64,000 bases of DNA, taken from NCBI GenBank assembly GCA_039704465.1, contig JASFAU010000003.1, positions 1-64,000 on the forward strand, in the 5' to 3' direction. A program made the position numbers and the translations under genes. The notes under the pieces were generated by a model. The model searched no databases. It was not told the origin of the DNA and saw nothing but the letters and a program-made list of their open reading frames with translations. Positions 33,904-44,248 of the stretch are shown here, in pieces. The DNA is from Plasmodiophora brassicae. Lineage: Eukaryota > Endomyxa > Phytomyxea > Plasmodiophorida > Plasmodiophoridae. How positions within the stretch are numbered: position 1 is the first letter of the stretch; the number at the start of each line of letters is the position of its first letter.

Positions 33904-35270
33904 ATGGCGCCGCGCCCCTCGTCGGCCGCTGTGTATGCCTTCGCTGTACTGTGGCTGGCCCTAGCAGCGGCAGTGGTCGTTGAGTGTGTGGGCGACGACC
34001 CCATTGTAGGCGAGCTGCCAAAGTATATGCAGGATTTCCTGCGTCTCCCGGATGACAAACGCGACCTGCGAGCCCTGCGGCAGCGCTTGAACGACGCCAT
34101 CCTGAATGGCAACGACCTGTACCCAGATGACCAGATTGTCGAGGGTCGCAAGCGTACGACGTTGACGAACGGGTTCACATACGAGACCGACGCCCGCGCC
34201 CGCGTTGTTCGTGTGCACGGCGTCTATCCCGAAGTGTCGTTAACGTCCGCTATGGAGTCGTTATCGATCACCCAGGCACGTGCGCCTACCCGGTTGCGAA
34301 CGAACCGGCAGAAGTACGCTGCGAAATTACTCGCCTGGACCGACGTTCGGCATCCGGTCCCCGGTTATCACGCCGGTCATATCATCATGCATTCCCACAA
34401 ACAGTACGATTGCGCTGCGTGTGCCTGTACTCGATGTTGTCGTTGACGGACGCCACCAGGTGCGACTCGGGCCTGAATCTGATCCCGCAGCACCCGGCCT
34501 CGAATCAGGGGCCCCAGGCGTCCGTCGAGAACGAGATCAGGGCGCTGCAGCGCCAGGGCGCCGTGCGCGTCCAGGTCGACATTGTGTACGCGTCCGGCAG
34601 TGACGTCGAGATCCGCATGCGAGCGCGGTCGCCCTACATGCCGGTCCGGACCGAGTTCACGATTTGGGTACCGCATAGTCGAAAGCAGCGATCCCGCGTC
34701 GTGCCCAACCCGATCATGACCGAGGGAGCCGTCGTTCGTTGCCCACGGCCCAACATTCCGGCGGGTCCTTGTTCAAAGCAACCGCTCCGTCGAAAAGCAG
34801 GAGGACGGCAGCAGGTCGAGGGCCCAACAACGGGGGCTGGGCGGCGGAAGCCACGTGCCCACGCGGACCCGACGGCGTCAACGTCAACGCCAGGGAGTGC
34901 TGCTGGTGGACCGCAACCGTCGAAAGTTGATCGCGCACATGTTCTGGGGGTCGGTGTCGTCGCCGCCTGGATTGCTGTCGGTCGCCGTTGGCCACAGGTC
35001 GGCACCAAAACCTGCCCGCCGGACGATGGCCGCGATTCCCCGCGCGCAACACCCTTCCTGCGTCGTCGAGCAGCCATACTCGTTGGAGTGACGACGACGT
35101 TGGCGGCCCGCCACGTACTAGACAGTTACCGTCAGCGAACGCGACCAATCCGCTATGAAACGCCTCCAGCGTCGTCGGCGTCCGCCCTGTCACCTACAGC
35201 AGCTGTAGCAGCGACCGCGGCCGCCTGGCTATCCGTCGTCCTGTTCATCACGAGCTCGGCATTCGTATGA
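33904..35270 (+). CDS. Secreted DNA/RNA non-specific endonuclease-like protein
   Basis: Exons 33904-34403 and 34460-35270 (56-bp intron, donor gtacga). A signal peptide (MAPRPSSAAVYAFAVLWLALAAA) is followed by a helical linker, then a segment resembling the bacterial-type Endonuclea_NS_2 fold: GYHAGHIIM with the candidate catalytic His, LNLIPQHPASNQG about 15 residues on, then VENEIRALQRQGAVRVQVDI and a strand near TEFTIWVPH. Such nucleases cut nucleic acid without sequence preference; here it would act outside the cell. After about residue 255 the frame runs on for some 170 low-complexity Arg/Pro/Ser residues to a hydrophobic end (LSVVLFITSSAFV). That tail is doubtful, and an unrecognised intron or an earlier end is possible. 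Confidence 0.6.
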
Positions 35271-35715
35271 CACCGACGTCGATAGCACAGCCACGCCCGA
35301 CGGGTAAATGCAACGTGCGCGCTCTTGAGACAGCATTCGTTCAGTGGACCGCATCGGGTACCGCAAGCGCAGTGCGCACCCACAAAAGGGCGATGACGCC
35401 CGAGTCGACGGAGCATGTCGCAGCAGGCGAGGAGGAGACACCCGCGTGTCGGATGCATACCGTCGTCGGGGGTCTGCCGAACGACCTCCCGTCATGCGTC
35501 GACCGCCCGAAGGAAGCGGCGGCCTGCGCGCAGTGCCGTGTGTCTGCTGAGCAATGCGCGCCGAGCAACGCGCGACTGCGTCTGCGCGGGACAGCGCACG
35601 GGCAGCGGACGGTCCGGACCGCGAGTTGTCCGCGCGGGTTTGGGCAGCGGGACGGCGGACAAGCGCGGATTGGTTCGGCGAAGCCGGGAGGGGGTGGACC
35701 GCAGGTCGTTGAACG
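35271..35715. other. Interval with an unsupported Cys/Arg-rich ORF
   Basis: An ORF starts at 35268, overlapping the preceding stop as ATGA, and runs to 35737 into the dismutase gene. Its composition shifts from ordinary to Arg/Gly-rich and no family was recognised, so it is not called. The stretch probably holds the dismutase promoter. Confidence 0.4.
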
Positions 35716-36301
35716 ATGCGCAAGGGCGTCTGTGTGATCCGCGGCGAAGGCGTCCATGGGTTGGTGACCCTGTCGCAGGGATCGGACGGTGACCCGGTGA
35801 AGGTGACGGGCAAGATCGAGGGGCTGACGCCCGGCCAGCACGGCTTCCACGTCCATGAGCACGGCGACACGACGCAAGGGTGCGCATCGACCGGCGGGCA
35901 CTACAATCCGTTCGGCAAGACGCATGGCGCGCCCGCCGACACCGAGCGGCACGTCGGCGACCTTGGCAACATCACCGCCAATGCCGAAGGCGTCGCCGTC
36001 GTCGATATCGTCGATCGCCAGCTGTCGCTGACGGGCCAATACTCCATTGTTGGACGCGCGTTCGTCGTTCACGAGGGTACCGTATTGTTGCTGCGTGTCC
36101 ACAACAGGCCAAACCTGACGTGTCGTCTGCAGGCGTCGATGACCTCGGTAAGGGCGGCCACGAACTGTCGAAGACGACCGGCAACGCCGGAGGTACATGC
36201 GACCCCCTTGATCCTCCTCGATCTGCCTAGGCAACGTGTCTGACGACGTTCGTACAGGTCGGGTCGCGTGCGGCGTGATTGGCCTGGGAAGCGCACAGTG
36301 A
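35716..36301 (+). CDS. SOD1: Cu/Zn superoxide dismutase (cytosolic type)
   Basis: Exons 35716-36076, 36133-36192 and 36258-36301; 154 aa, the usual length. It disproportionates superoxide to oxygen and peroxide. The metal ligands are all visible: HVHEHGD (Cu His pair), [12 protein letters not shown] (bridging and Zn His), RHVGDLGN (Zn His and Asp) and VVHEG (fourth Cu His). The electrostatic loop [20 protein letters not shown] and the end [10 protein letters not shown] with its disulfide Cys are restored only when both short introns are removed, which confirms the splice sites. No signal or transit peptide, so cytosolic. Confidence 0.96.
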
Positions 36302-36537
36302 CAACCTCGGCGGAAACCGTCGCGTCCAATACCATCGAGTGCTGCCGAGCGTCAAGCAATTTGCACCTGATCTCGGCGATACCCGTATACGTAAACGCGC
36401 ACGATATCTGCTAGACGCGTTGGTCTGCGCCCTGTCATCTAGACAGACGATCATGCCGACTACGATGCTACTAGGTCCTCGTTCTCGTCGTAGGTCGAGC
36501 ACACATCGTTCGCTGTGTGTACGATAAATAGAGGGCG

Positions 36538-38961
36538 CTACCGATACCCCTGGCAGGAGCATTGCCCGTTGCGGAACCGGTGATACCTGGTCGCCTCCTG
36601 GATCGATATCTCGCGGCGGTACAGAGCCGAGGCGCGCCCGATCGCATCGTGGCACTGAGCGGACACGCGCGTGGTCTTGGTCGCGTAGATTGGGTCGCCG
36701 GGCGGAACCGCCTCCAGACCGTACGAGACTGCCCTGAGCTCGCTGTGGCACCGGAACAAGGCAGCGGCGTCGGTGCCCCGGCTTGACAGGTCCTGCGCTA
36801 GGAGGCTGGGAACGTCACCTCCATCATCATCATCATCGTCACCGCATCGGAATTGCACAGTCCGGCTGGCGAGCACCAGCGACGTGCGACTAGGAACGCT
36901 GGATAGGCCCCTGGCATGCAGGTCGGCCCGCAGGCGGTCCACGTCGGCCTGGCGACCAGCGGCGGCATAGATGTCGGCCATGATGTCATACGCGGTCAGC
37001 AGGTGCGGCCGAGACACTGGCAACAGGAGCAGGGCAGCGAAGCAGCGCTCGGCCCGGCCCAGGTCGCCGAGCGTCAGACAGGCCGACAGTATCGGCAGCC
37101 AGGCCACGATGTTCTTCGTCGGCGACGTCCTGGCCATCTGCTCGGCCAGGTCCAGATCGCCCAGCCTGCATCGCAGGTCGATCAGGCAGTTCCGGTGCCA
37201 ACCGTCGAGCTGGACCTTCCATTGCGATTCGAATTCGGACATCAGCGCCTGGGCGCGTTGCGAATCCGCGGCGTGTGCACAGGCGGACAGCAGGGACGTC
37301 AGCGTTCGCGCGTCGGGTTTCAGACCCGACTGCTTCAGGCGGGCGAACGTGGCCACCGCATCGGACAGCATCCCGCAGCGACCGTATGCCGCGATCATGG
37401 CGTTGTACCCAGACAGGCCCGGTGCGGAGCGCAGCAGCAGACGATCCGCCTCGTGGAGCTGCCCGCACCGGGCGTACGCGCTGACGAACGCACTGACGAC
37501 GGCCTCGTCGATCGTGATCGGGCGACCCGCCGCGTACTCGTGCAACGACCGCACCGTGGCCAGGTCCGACCAGCAGCCGAACGCGTACACGAATGCACTC
37601 AGAATGAACGTGTCGTCCAGGAGCGCCGGGTTCGAGCGGGTCGCATGCTGGTACAATGCCTGAAGCGGGCCGAGCGTGGAATGCCGGGCACAGCCAGTGA
37701 CAAGGCCGGCGAACGTTCGGCCGGGGGGCGCCGTGCCGCGTTCAACCATCGCCTGGAACACGTCCAGGGCGTCGTCGATACGCTCGGCGCTGGTCAGCGC
37801 GCTGACCATGGCGCTGGACACGGCCGCACTTGGGCCCGGCACCCGCCGGAACACGACTTGGGCGATGTCGACGCGGCCGCACCGGCTGAATGCCACGATG
37901 AATGCAGAGACGATATAGGCGTCTTGCAGTACGGCCTGATCGGCGTCGACGGCGTACGCGTACAGCGTCTGAAGCGGGTCGAGGTGGCCGCCATTGCCGC
38001 ACGACGTCACAAGGCTGGTAAACACTTCGGGCAGCAACGAGACGCATCGCGCTCGCATCGAATGAAAGACGGACATCGCTGGGGCGACGGCGCCGTCGTT
38101 GACGAGCGCGCCAATGACCATCCCGAACAGGTGCTGAGTCGGCGGCATGCCGATGGAATCCAGGAACGGGATCATGGCGACGGCGTCGTCGAATCGTTTC
38201 TGCGACAGGAACGCCTTGGCCAGGTTGGCGTACAGCTGATGGTTCCGGTACGGGGCGATCCGGTTGGATCGAATCAGGCCCAGGATACGCGCGGCCGTCG
38301 CGGCACCCAGCGCGCTGTGCGCTTCGGCACAGCACGCGGCGAACACGGATAGCAGAACATCGCTGATCTGTACGCCGTGTTCGGCAGCGTCCGACACGAG
38401 CGGCAGCGCCGACTCGGGATTGTGGGCCGCCCGGCAAACCCCAGCAAGGCTGCACAGAACGTTATGGGTGATGGGTCCAGCGCGCTGGTACAGGTCGAGG
38501 GCGTCGCGGTCCAGCGCAGGAACCGCACGCTTGCACGCTGCGAGGAACGTGCAGAACAGGGCCTCGTCCACCGGGACGCGCTGGGCGATCGCGGCGCGCA
38601 TGACCTCCGCGGCCTTGGACGGCAGGGCGCGCTGGCAGAATTGCAGCATGCGCATGAAGAACGGGACGGCGACCGGGGATCGCCCGTCGACGACGCGTTC
38701 GAACACGGCCCATGCCTGACGAGGATCCGTGCCGGGATGACGCAGGACCTGAATCGCCAGCGGGACAGATGGATGCTGAAAGAACGCAGCCGTCGGCGGA
38801 GACGGCCGAGGCGCCCCGCGTCGGACCGGTGCGTCGTGCTGCGCTGCGTGGGAGCAGCGACGAGGAGCACCGAGCGCAGACGTCAAGGTGTTAACGCGCG
38901 TGCGACAGGCAGCCAACGTACAGTTGCGCCTCGAAGGGCGCCAGGCTGCGGCCAGGCGCAT
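36538..38961 (-). CDS. PPR protein (PLS type) with a DYW-like C-terminus, probably mitochondrial
   Basis: 807 aa from ATG 38961; the frame is open further upstream without ATG. The N-terminus (MRLAAAWRPSRRNCTLAACR) is basic and Ser/Ala-rich like a mitochondrial presequence. From about residue 100 onward helix-turn-helix PPR repeats follow (for example YNAMIAAYGRCGMLSDAVAT, LTSLLSACAHAADSQRA). The last ~95 residues align with the DYW cytidine-deaminase domain: HSELRAVSYGL (the HxE zinc/catalytic motif), then RVSAQCHDAIG, ATRYHRF and a CSCQGYR end. In DYW proteins the second motif is CxxCH; here the first Cys is Ser, and the final tripeptide is GYR. DYW PPR proteins edit C to U in organellar RNA. 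This one may bind RNA but be a weak or inactive deaminase. Confidence 0.88.
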   Translation of the reverse strand: MRLAAAWRPSRRNCTLAACRTRVNTLTSALGAPRRCSHAAQHDAPVRRGAPRPSPPTAAFFQHPSVPLAIQVLRHPGTDPRQAWAVFERVVDGRSPVAVPFFMRMLQFCQRALPSKAAEVMRAAIAQRVPVDEALFCTFLAACKRAVPALDRDALDLYQRAGPITHNVLCSLAGVCRAAHNPESALPLVSDAAEHGVQISDVLLSVFAACCAEAHSALGAATAARILGLIRSNRIAPYRNHQLYANLAKAFLSQKRFDDAVAMIPFLDSIGMPPTQHLFGMVIGALVNDGAVAPAMSVFHSMRARCVSLLPEVFTSLVTSCGNGGHLDPLQTLYAYAVDADQAVLQDAYIVSAFIVAFSRCGRVDIAQVVFRRVPGPSAAVSSAMVSALTSAERIDDALDVFQAMVERGTAPPGRTFAGLVTGCARHSTLGPLQALYQHATRSNPALLDDTFILSAFVYAFGCWSDLATVRSLHEYAAGRPITIDEAVVSAFVSAYARCGQLHEADRLLLRSAPGLSGYNAMIAAYGRCGMLSDAVATFARLKQSGLKPDARTLTSLLSACAHAADSQRAQALMSEFESQWKVQLDGWHRNCLIDLRCRLGDLDLAEQMARTSPTKNIVAWLPILSACLTLGDLGRAERCFAALLLLPVSRPHLLTAYDIMADIYAAAGRQADVDRLRADLHARGLSSVPSRTSLVLASRTVQFRCGDDDDDDGGDVPSLLAQDLSSRGTDAAALFRCHSELRAVSYGLEAVPPGDPIYATKTTRVSAQCHDAIGRASALYRREISIQEATRYHRFRNGQCSCQGYR

Positions 38962-39134
38962 CGCACGGCGCCAATGATCAGGGCGACTCCGACGGCGGAC
39001 TCCGCCATGGCGGGGGGCGAGGCGACCTGGCCGTGCAACAACGCCCACAGCGCGCAACAGGAACGCACATGCGAACAGGTCGTTTCCCAAATGTATGATA
39101 CGGGACGCGCGCAGCAAATATCATAGGGCGGCGC

Positions 39135-39618
39135 CTAGAAGTGGTCGTCGTGGCCGAACAGGCCGAACAGCCCGTGGTGGTGGTGGTGGTGCGCGCCGTC
39201 GTCATCGCCGCCCATGTCGAGGTCGTCGTCTTCGTCGTCGTGGCCGTACTCGTGAAAGTAGTTCCCGTTCAGCGTGTCCGTGCCTACAGGTCGAGAGGTT
39301 CAGCAACGGACGGCGGGGGGCGGGCGCGCGTTCCCGTTACCTGTCACCTGGACGTTCCCGGTCGTCGTCGCACTGTCCGAGTCGTCGTGCTTGAAACTGT
39401 GCCGATGTATGTCCTGTAGCAGGCAGCGCGCGCGTTTAGCAGACCAATTGCGTGCGCGTGCGCATCCTGATGGGCCGTACTTTCTCCCCGTCTTCGTGGT
39501 GATCATCGACCCCGCCTGATTCCGTGCGAAGCCAGGCCGCGTGACCTCTTGGCACCACAACCGACAACACGATGCCGATCGCGGCCAGCACGACGACAAT
39601 GCTGCTGAGGGAGCGCAT
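39135..39618 (-). CDS. Small secreted Asp/His-rich protein
   Basis: Exons 39618-39481, 39413-39341 and 39283-39135; 119 aa. An upstream in-frame ATG at 39693 would add 25 residues, but the 39618 start gives a signal peptide or anchor (MRSLSSIVVVLAAIGIVLSVVV). The mature part is rich in His and Asp (DDHHEDGEK, RHSFKHDDSD, YGHDDEDDD), carries a run of six His, and ends in GLFGLFGHDDHF. It is probably secreted and may bind metal ions. The second intron donor (gtaacg) was chosen because it alone keeps the frame. No homologue recognised. It lies head-to-head with the next gene. Confidence 0.6.
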
Positions 39619-39824
39619 CGGTGGCCAGTGACGTTTTGTTGGCGAACTGACGTCATTCCGATACGCCAGCGTACGTTCCACAGCGGAAGGCATGACGTCA
39701 CGACGGTCAGGCGTGGTACGTGACGTCGACGTATCGTTTCAGGTCGCACACGGTACCCGCCCCACGACCGCTGTAATAAACGGCACCGACGTCTAATCAT
39801 GGGCAAGGCACCGCCGCTGTCGTG

Positions 39825-42486
39825 ATGACGACGTCCATCGGGCCGGTACCTGGCCATGTCGATGACGACTACGACGTCGACGATCGGACAACGACGGTGG
39901 AGGGGGCGACAGGCAGCACCACCAACGAACGTCTGCCGGTCCTGCCCGACCTGCTGGACCTGAATGCCGTCAGCGACGCCCTGCTATCCGCGTCATCGCT
40001 GGACGGCGCCCAGGCCCCGCAGGTCCACCTGACGCAGGCGATCGCGTCGCTGTTCGACGATGTCGTCTCCCGGCTGTGGACGCTGCAGGACTGTGCCGCG
40101 CTCATGCACCGATGCGACCAGCGCGTCGCCGACATGGAGCGCGAGGTGCAGGACACCCGCCAGTACGTCGTGGAGCTCGAGGCCGTCGTTGCCGAACGCG
40201 ACCAGCAAGAATTGTACATGACGGCGCAGATCGACAGGCGCAACGCGCTGCTCTGCGACCAGCGCCGCCAGTACTACGACCAGGTCCTGGCGCTGAAGGC
40301 CCTGATCGCCCAGTACGACAAGGACCGCGTCCTGGACTCCAGGCAATTGCACGGCGTGTCGCTGGCCACGTACCCGGCCGACTACAAACCCGACCTGAAG
40401 CGCAAAGGGTCCCGGATCCGGTTCGACGGCGACGGTCGCCTGGAGGCCGCCGAATGGAACCGGCTGCTCCAGGAAGCCAACGCGAAGCTCGTGCACCGCG
40501 GCAAGACGTTCGATATGCAGGTAGGGGACGGCGCGTATGGCACGGCTGGGCCCTAATCCTGACCTGCCAATCCTGCAGGTCCAGCTGCTGAACGACGACC
40601 TGGACAGCAGCAGGGCGGAGTGCCTGAAGCAGGCCGAGCTGGCCGATCGCCTGCACCGGCAGGTGAAGGAGATGCGCGAGCAGATGAAGTCGCTGAAGGA
40701 GGAGAAGGGTCTTTCCGCCGACGAGCACCAGGTCGAGGTGCACGCGTTACGCGCCCGCATCGCCAGCCTGGAGCAGCGCCTCGACAATTCGCTGTCGGCG
40801 TCGTCCGTCTCCAGAGCGCTCGTCGCCGGCGAGGAGGGCCTCCGCTCGCAGATCGCCGCGCTCCATCAGACGATCGACCAGCTGAAGGCGGAACAGTAAT
40901 CGGTGTATCGCGGCGCCCGCCCCGTCCTGCGATCTGACAACGCGGTGTGTGTGTGTCGCAGTCAGCGCGAGGTGAACGCGCTGAAGAGCGCGTTCGAGGC
41001 CGAGAAGACGGAATGGCAGAAGACGGAGGAGGTGCTGGCGGACTCGTTCTCGACGCACCTGCTGACATCGGAGGAGGAGATCGCGCGTCGCGCTCGCCAG
41101 CTCGCGTCCATCGAGGCACAGAACCGGCGGCGGCGGCGCTCCTCCCGACGAGCCGTGTCGGGGGAGGTCACGGCCACGGAGACGCCCAAGAACCGTAAGA
41201 CGATGAGCGACTTCTCCCTGCTGCCGGACACGATGATCGGCGCCATGCGGACCGAGTTCCACGTTGCGAACAAGGGCGGGCCCGGAATGGACCCGAAGGG
41301 CGACGGCGCCCCGTTCATCACAGCGGTGCAGGTCAGCGGGCAGGCGCAGCCGGAACACGTCCAGGTGCTGGCGGGGAAGGACCTGTTGCCACCATTCGCG
41401 GGCGACGACGGCGCGCCGCCACAGCATGAACCGGGTTGGCGTTCCGAGCAGACGCGGCGCGCCGGCGTCGTCACAGCGACGAAGCACCAGGCCAGGTCAC
41501 CTGAGCCGCAACGGGGCCAGCGGCGCCCACACCGCCGATCGCTATCGTCCTCGGAACTGCTACGAGCGGGGGGCGCCGTGCTCGTTGCCTCTGCTCTGCG
41601 CTCGGGGTACAAGGCGGCGCGTCCGGATCAGCATGCGACAGCGCAGACCGAGGAGCGCGTGGTCGCCGGCAACGACACGGTCGCTGGTGCGGGTGGCCGG
41701 AAGGACATCACGACCCGACAGAAAACAGACGCGGCCGACGACAACGACGACCAGGCGGCGTTCCAGTTGCCAGCACGGGACGACTTTGACGCGTTCCATG
41801 ACGATTCGTCGTCCATGGCTTCGTCGGCGGGTGCTGAACCAGAGGAAGATGACGTCCTGGATGGGGGCGCGCCAGGAGGTCGACCGGCCCCTCGAGCGGG
41901 GGTGACGACAACGTCGGGCGACGAAAACGAAGCGGAGGAGGAGTACGATGACGAATATCACGATGTGGTTGCGTCAGAAGACGACGATGATATGGTCGAC
42001 GAGGTCGAGCTGCAACTGGAGAGAGCCTGGAGGTGCGTCATGGATAACAGTCGGGGTGTGCAATGCGACCTGCTGCGCGGGAGCGCCGAGCATGCCGACG
42101 ATGATGACGACCAGGCATACCAAGGGTGGCCAATGGCGCGCGACCGCGCGTATCGTAACTGGATGGCCTTCACTGAGTTCCTGCTCCTCCAACACGAACA
42201 GATCGCCATTGGTGCGCGCCGCCGCAAGGTCGACGGCGACGACGGCGGCGTCGACGACGAAGGCAGCACTGGCTCGCACAGGATCGCTCATCAGCAAGGT
42301 CATCGCGTCGACCACCATTTGGGCAGCGACAAGCATCCGCCATCCGACACGGGACGATCACCGCGGTTGGGGCGGTCCGAGTTCCGGGACAAACCCGGCA
42401 ACGTGCACATCTATTTCGACGCCGACGCCGACCGCCCCGTCCGCCGCCGTCTAGCAGCGCCGAAGCTGCCCGGTGGCCCACGGTAG
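39825..42486 (+). CDS. Hypothetical coiled-coil protein
   Basis: Exons 39825-40520, 40579-40895 and 40962-42486; 845 aa. Long heptad-rich segments run from about residue 75 to 170 and again from 233 to 400 (for example EMREQMKSLKEEKG, LRSQIAALHQTIDQLKAE). Between them lies a conserved-looking stretch (YPADYKPDLKRKGSRIRF, then GKTFDMQ). The last ~400 residues are acidic and probably disordered, with Asp/Glu runs. A cytoskeletal or centrosomal/flagellar scaffold would suit this build, but no named family was recognised. Confidence 0.75.
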
Positions 42487-42641
42487 GGCAGCAGCAACCC
42501 GCGACGCACGGCCGCAGCATTCAGTGTGCTGGATGAACCTTCACTGCGCGACTGCATTTGCGCCGCACATTTGCGCATTGTCCGACAGTGTGTGCATTAG
42601 GCAGTGTCGAGATCTGCGCGCGTCCGCGCCACAACGCCGCC

Positions 42642-43751
42642 CTAGGAGCGTGACGGGGCGATCGGCGCAGGAAGGAGCGCTCGTATGGCGACCTTGTTGT
42701 CGAACGGGATCTGGTCGGGGTACGTGACGTTGAACTCGACGAACAGGTCGCCGCGCTGCCCGTCGGGCCCGACGAGGCCCTCGCCCGCGATCTTCTTGTG
42801 GGATCCGGCGCAGACGACTTGGGCGATGGGGACGCTGAGTGTGCGACCGTCCAGCATGGGTACGCGGACGAGGCCGCCGCCCAGCGCATCGGCAATGTAG
42901 ACCGACTGGCGGACGATGAGGTCGTTGCCCTGGCGGCGGTAGGTCGGGTGCGGGGCCAGCTGGACCTCCACCTCGATGTCACCCGTGTGCATCAACGTCT
43001 GATTCCCCATGCCTCGGAACAGGACGCGGGTGCCCGCCGCCATACCCGGGCGAATCGGTACCTGCACAATACCTGGTCAGGGGGTACACGACGGAAGCAA
43101 TCGCCTTTGCGCGTGGACCTGGAGGTCGACCGGCTGATCCAGTGTGGTCTGCTGGTCCGGTGCCACGATCTGGCGCGTAACCGTGACTGTGCGCAGGAAC
43201 CCGGTATACACCTCTTCGAGGGTCACGTATAGGACGACCCGAATCGGTTCGACGGGAGCCAGCGCTCGTGACGGTTGCTGCCCGCTGGCAAGCAGAGCCG
43301 CGTCGACCATGAACGGGTTGTTGGCGCCAAAGAACTTGCTGAACACCTCCTCGCTGCTGTCCTTCATGGCCCAGGCGCCTTGGAAACCGCCCTGCCCGTC
43401 CGGCTGCCCGCGCTTCAGGACGTCTTCGCCGTGCAGGTCGTAGATGGCACGCGTTGGCACTGCCCGCGCTCCGTTCAACGACAACGGCGCGTGCATGCAC
43501 GGTGTGACACTTACAGGAGATGAGCACGGTGTATGCCTCGCAAATGTCGTCAAATTTGCGACGCGCGTTCGTGGCGTCCGTCGGGTTCCGCTCCGGGTGC
43601 CTACGGGCAACGGGGCGTCGGTGCGTGCACACACGTGCACCGCGTGCGCCCGAACCTACCAGATCAGGGCCAGCTTGCGGAACGCGCGCTTGATGTCGAC
43701 ATCCGACGCCAGGCGGCTAACGCCCAGCAGGGCGTAGTAGTTCTTCCCCAT
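42642..43751 (-). CDS. DnaJ (Hsp40) type II, HPD motif changed to HPE
   Basis: Exons 43751-43660, 43600-43515, 43459-43119 and 43061-42642; 312 aa. The J domain begins [13 protein letters not shown] and runs to AYTVLI. The Hsp70-contact loop, split by the first intron (phase 2), reads LIWHPERNP, so the normally invariant HPD is HPE. A short Gly/Phe-type linker follows ([22 protein letters not shown]), then the two C-terminal client-binding beta domains ([47 protein letters not shown]). There is no zinc-finger domain, as in DNAJB/Sis1. Such proteins hand unfolded clients to Hsp70. Asp-to-Glu in HPD may weaken that coupling. The very end lacks a charged EEVD-binding extension. Confidence 0.92.
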
Positions 43752-44248
43752 CGTCAACCCAGGCGAATGATCCCACTAGTCGTCCCGCGGGACGGCACGT
43801 GCCCCCCGGGCTGTCGATATCTTGCTCTCTCTCTCTCTCTGCAGATCCCGGTGGCGTACACAATCGTGACGTCACCTAGGAGCACGACCGCCCGGGGCGG
43901 ATTACAGTAGTGCTATAACTGTTTGACAGACCGGGTATGGATATCGGCCGGCCAACAGTCACAATGGCAATCCCGACGCTGGGCGTTCCTTTATGCACTT
44001 TGGCCCACGTTTGTCCGCTCAAGACGTATTTCCGCGTCCGGAAACGTGGAGTCGGGTGAGACGCCCAGGGTAGCCCCATGGGGCATGGGGCAGGTTGGCA
44101 GAAAACGAATGAACGGCCTGGTCGGTCTGGGCGGGGCGCCGCTGGCTGGCTGGGGGCGGTGCGTACGGCACAAGCGCGCGCCGCGCGGCCCACACATTCC
44201 TGTTTGGGGGGAGGGGCAATACAACAACAAGTGCTCCGCGCGAGGCCC
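43752..44248. other. Divergent intergenic region with a (CT)n tract
   Basis: Lies between the starts of the DnaJ and MATE genes. A (ct)n microsatellite occurs at about 43823-43841. A long ORF on the - strand (44250-43876) is Pro/Arg-rich with no family features and was not called. Probably shared promoter DNA. Confidence 0.5.

Noticed and set aside
35268..35737. 156-codon ORF between the nuclease-like gene and the dismutase gene
   Set aside because: Arg/Gly/Cys-rich, overlaps the dismutase start in another frame, no family features.
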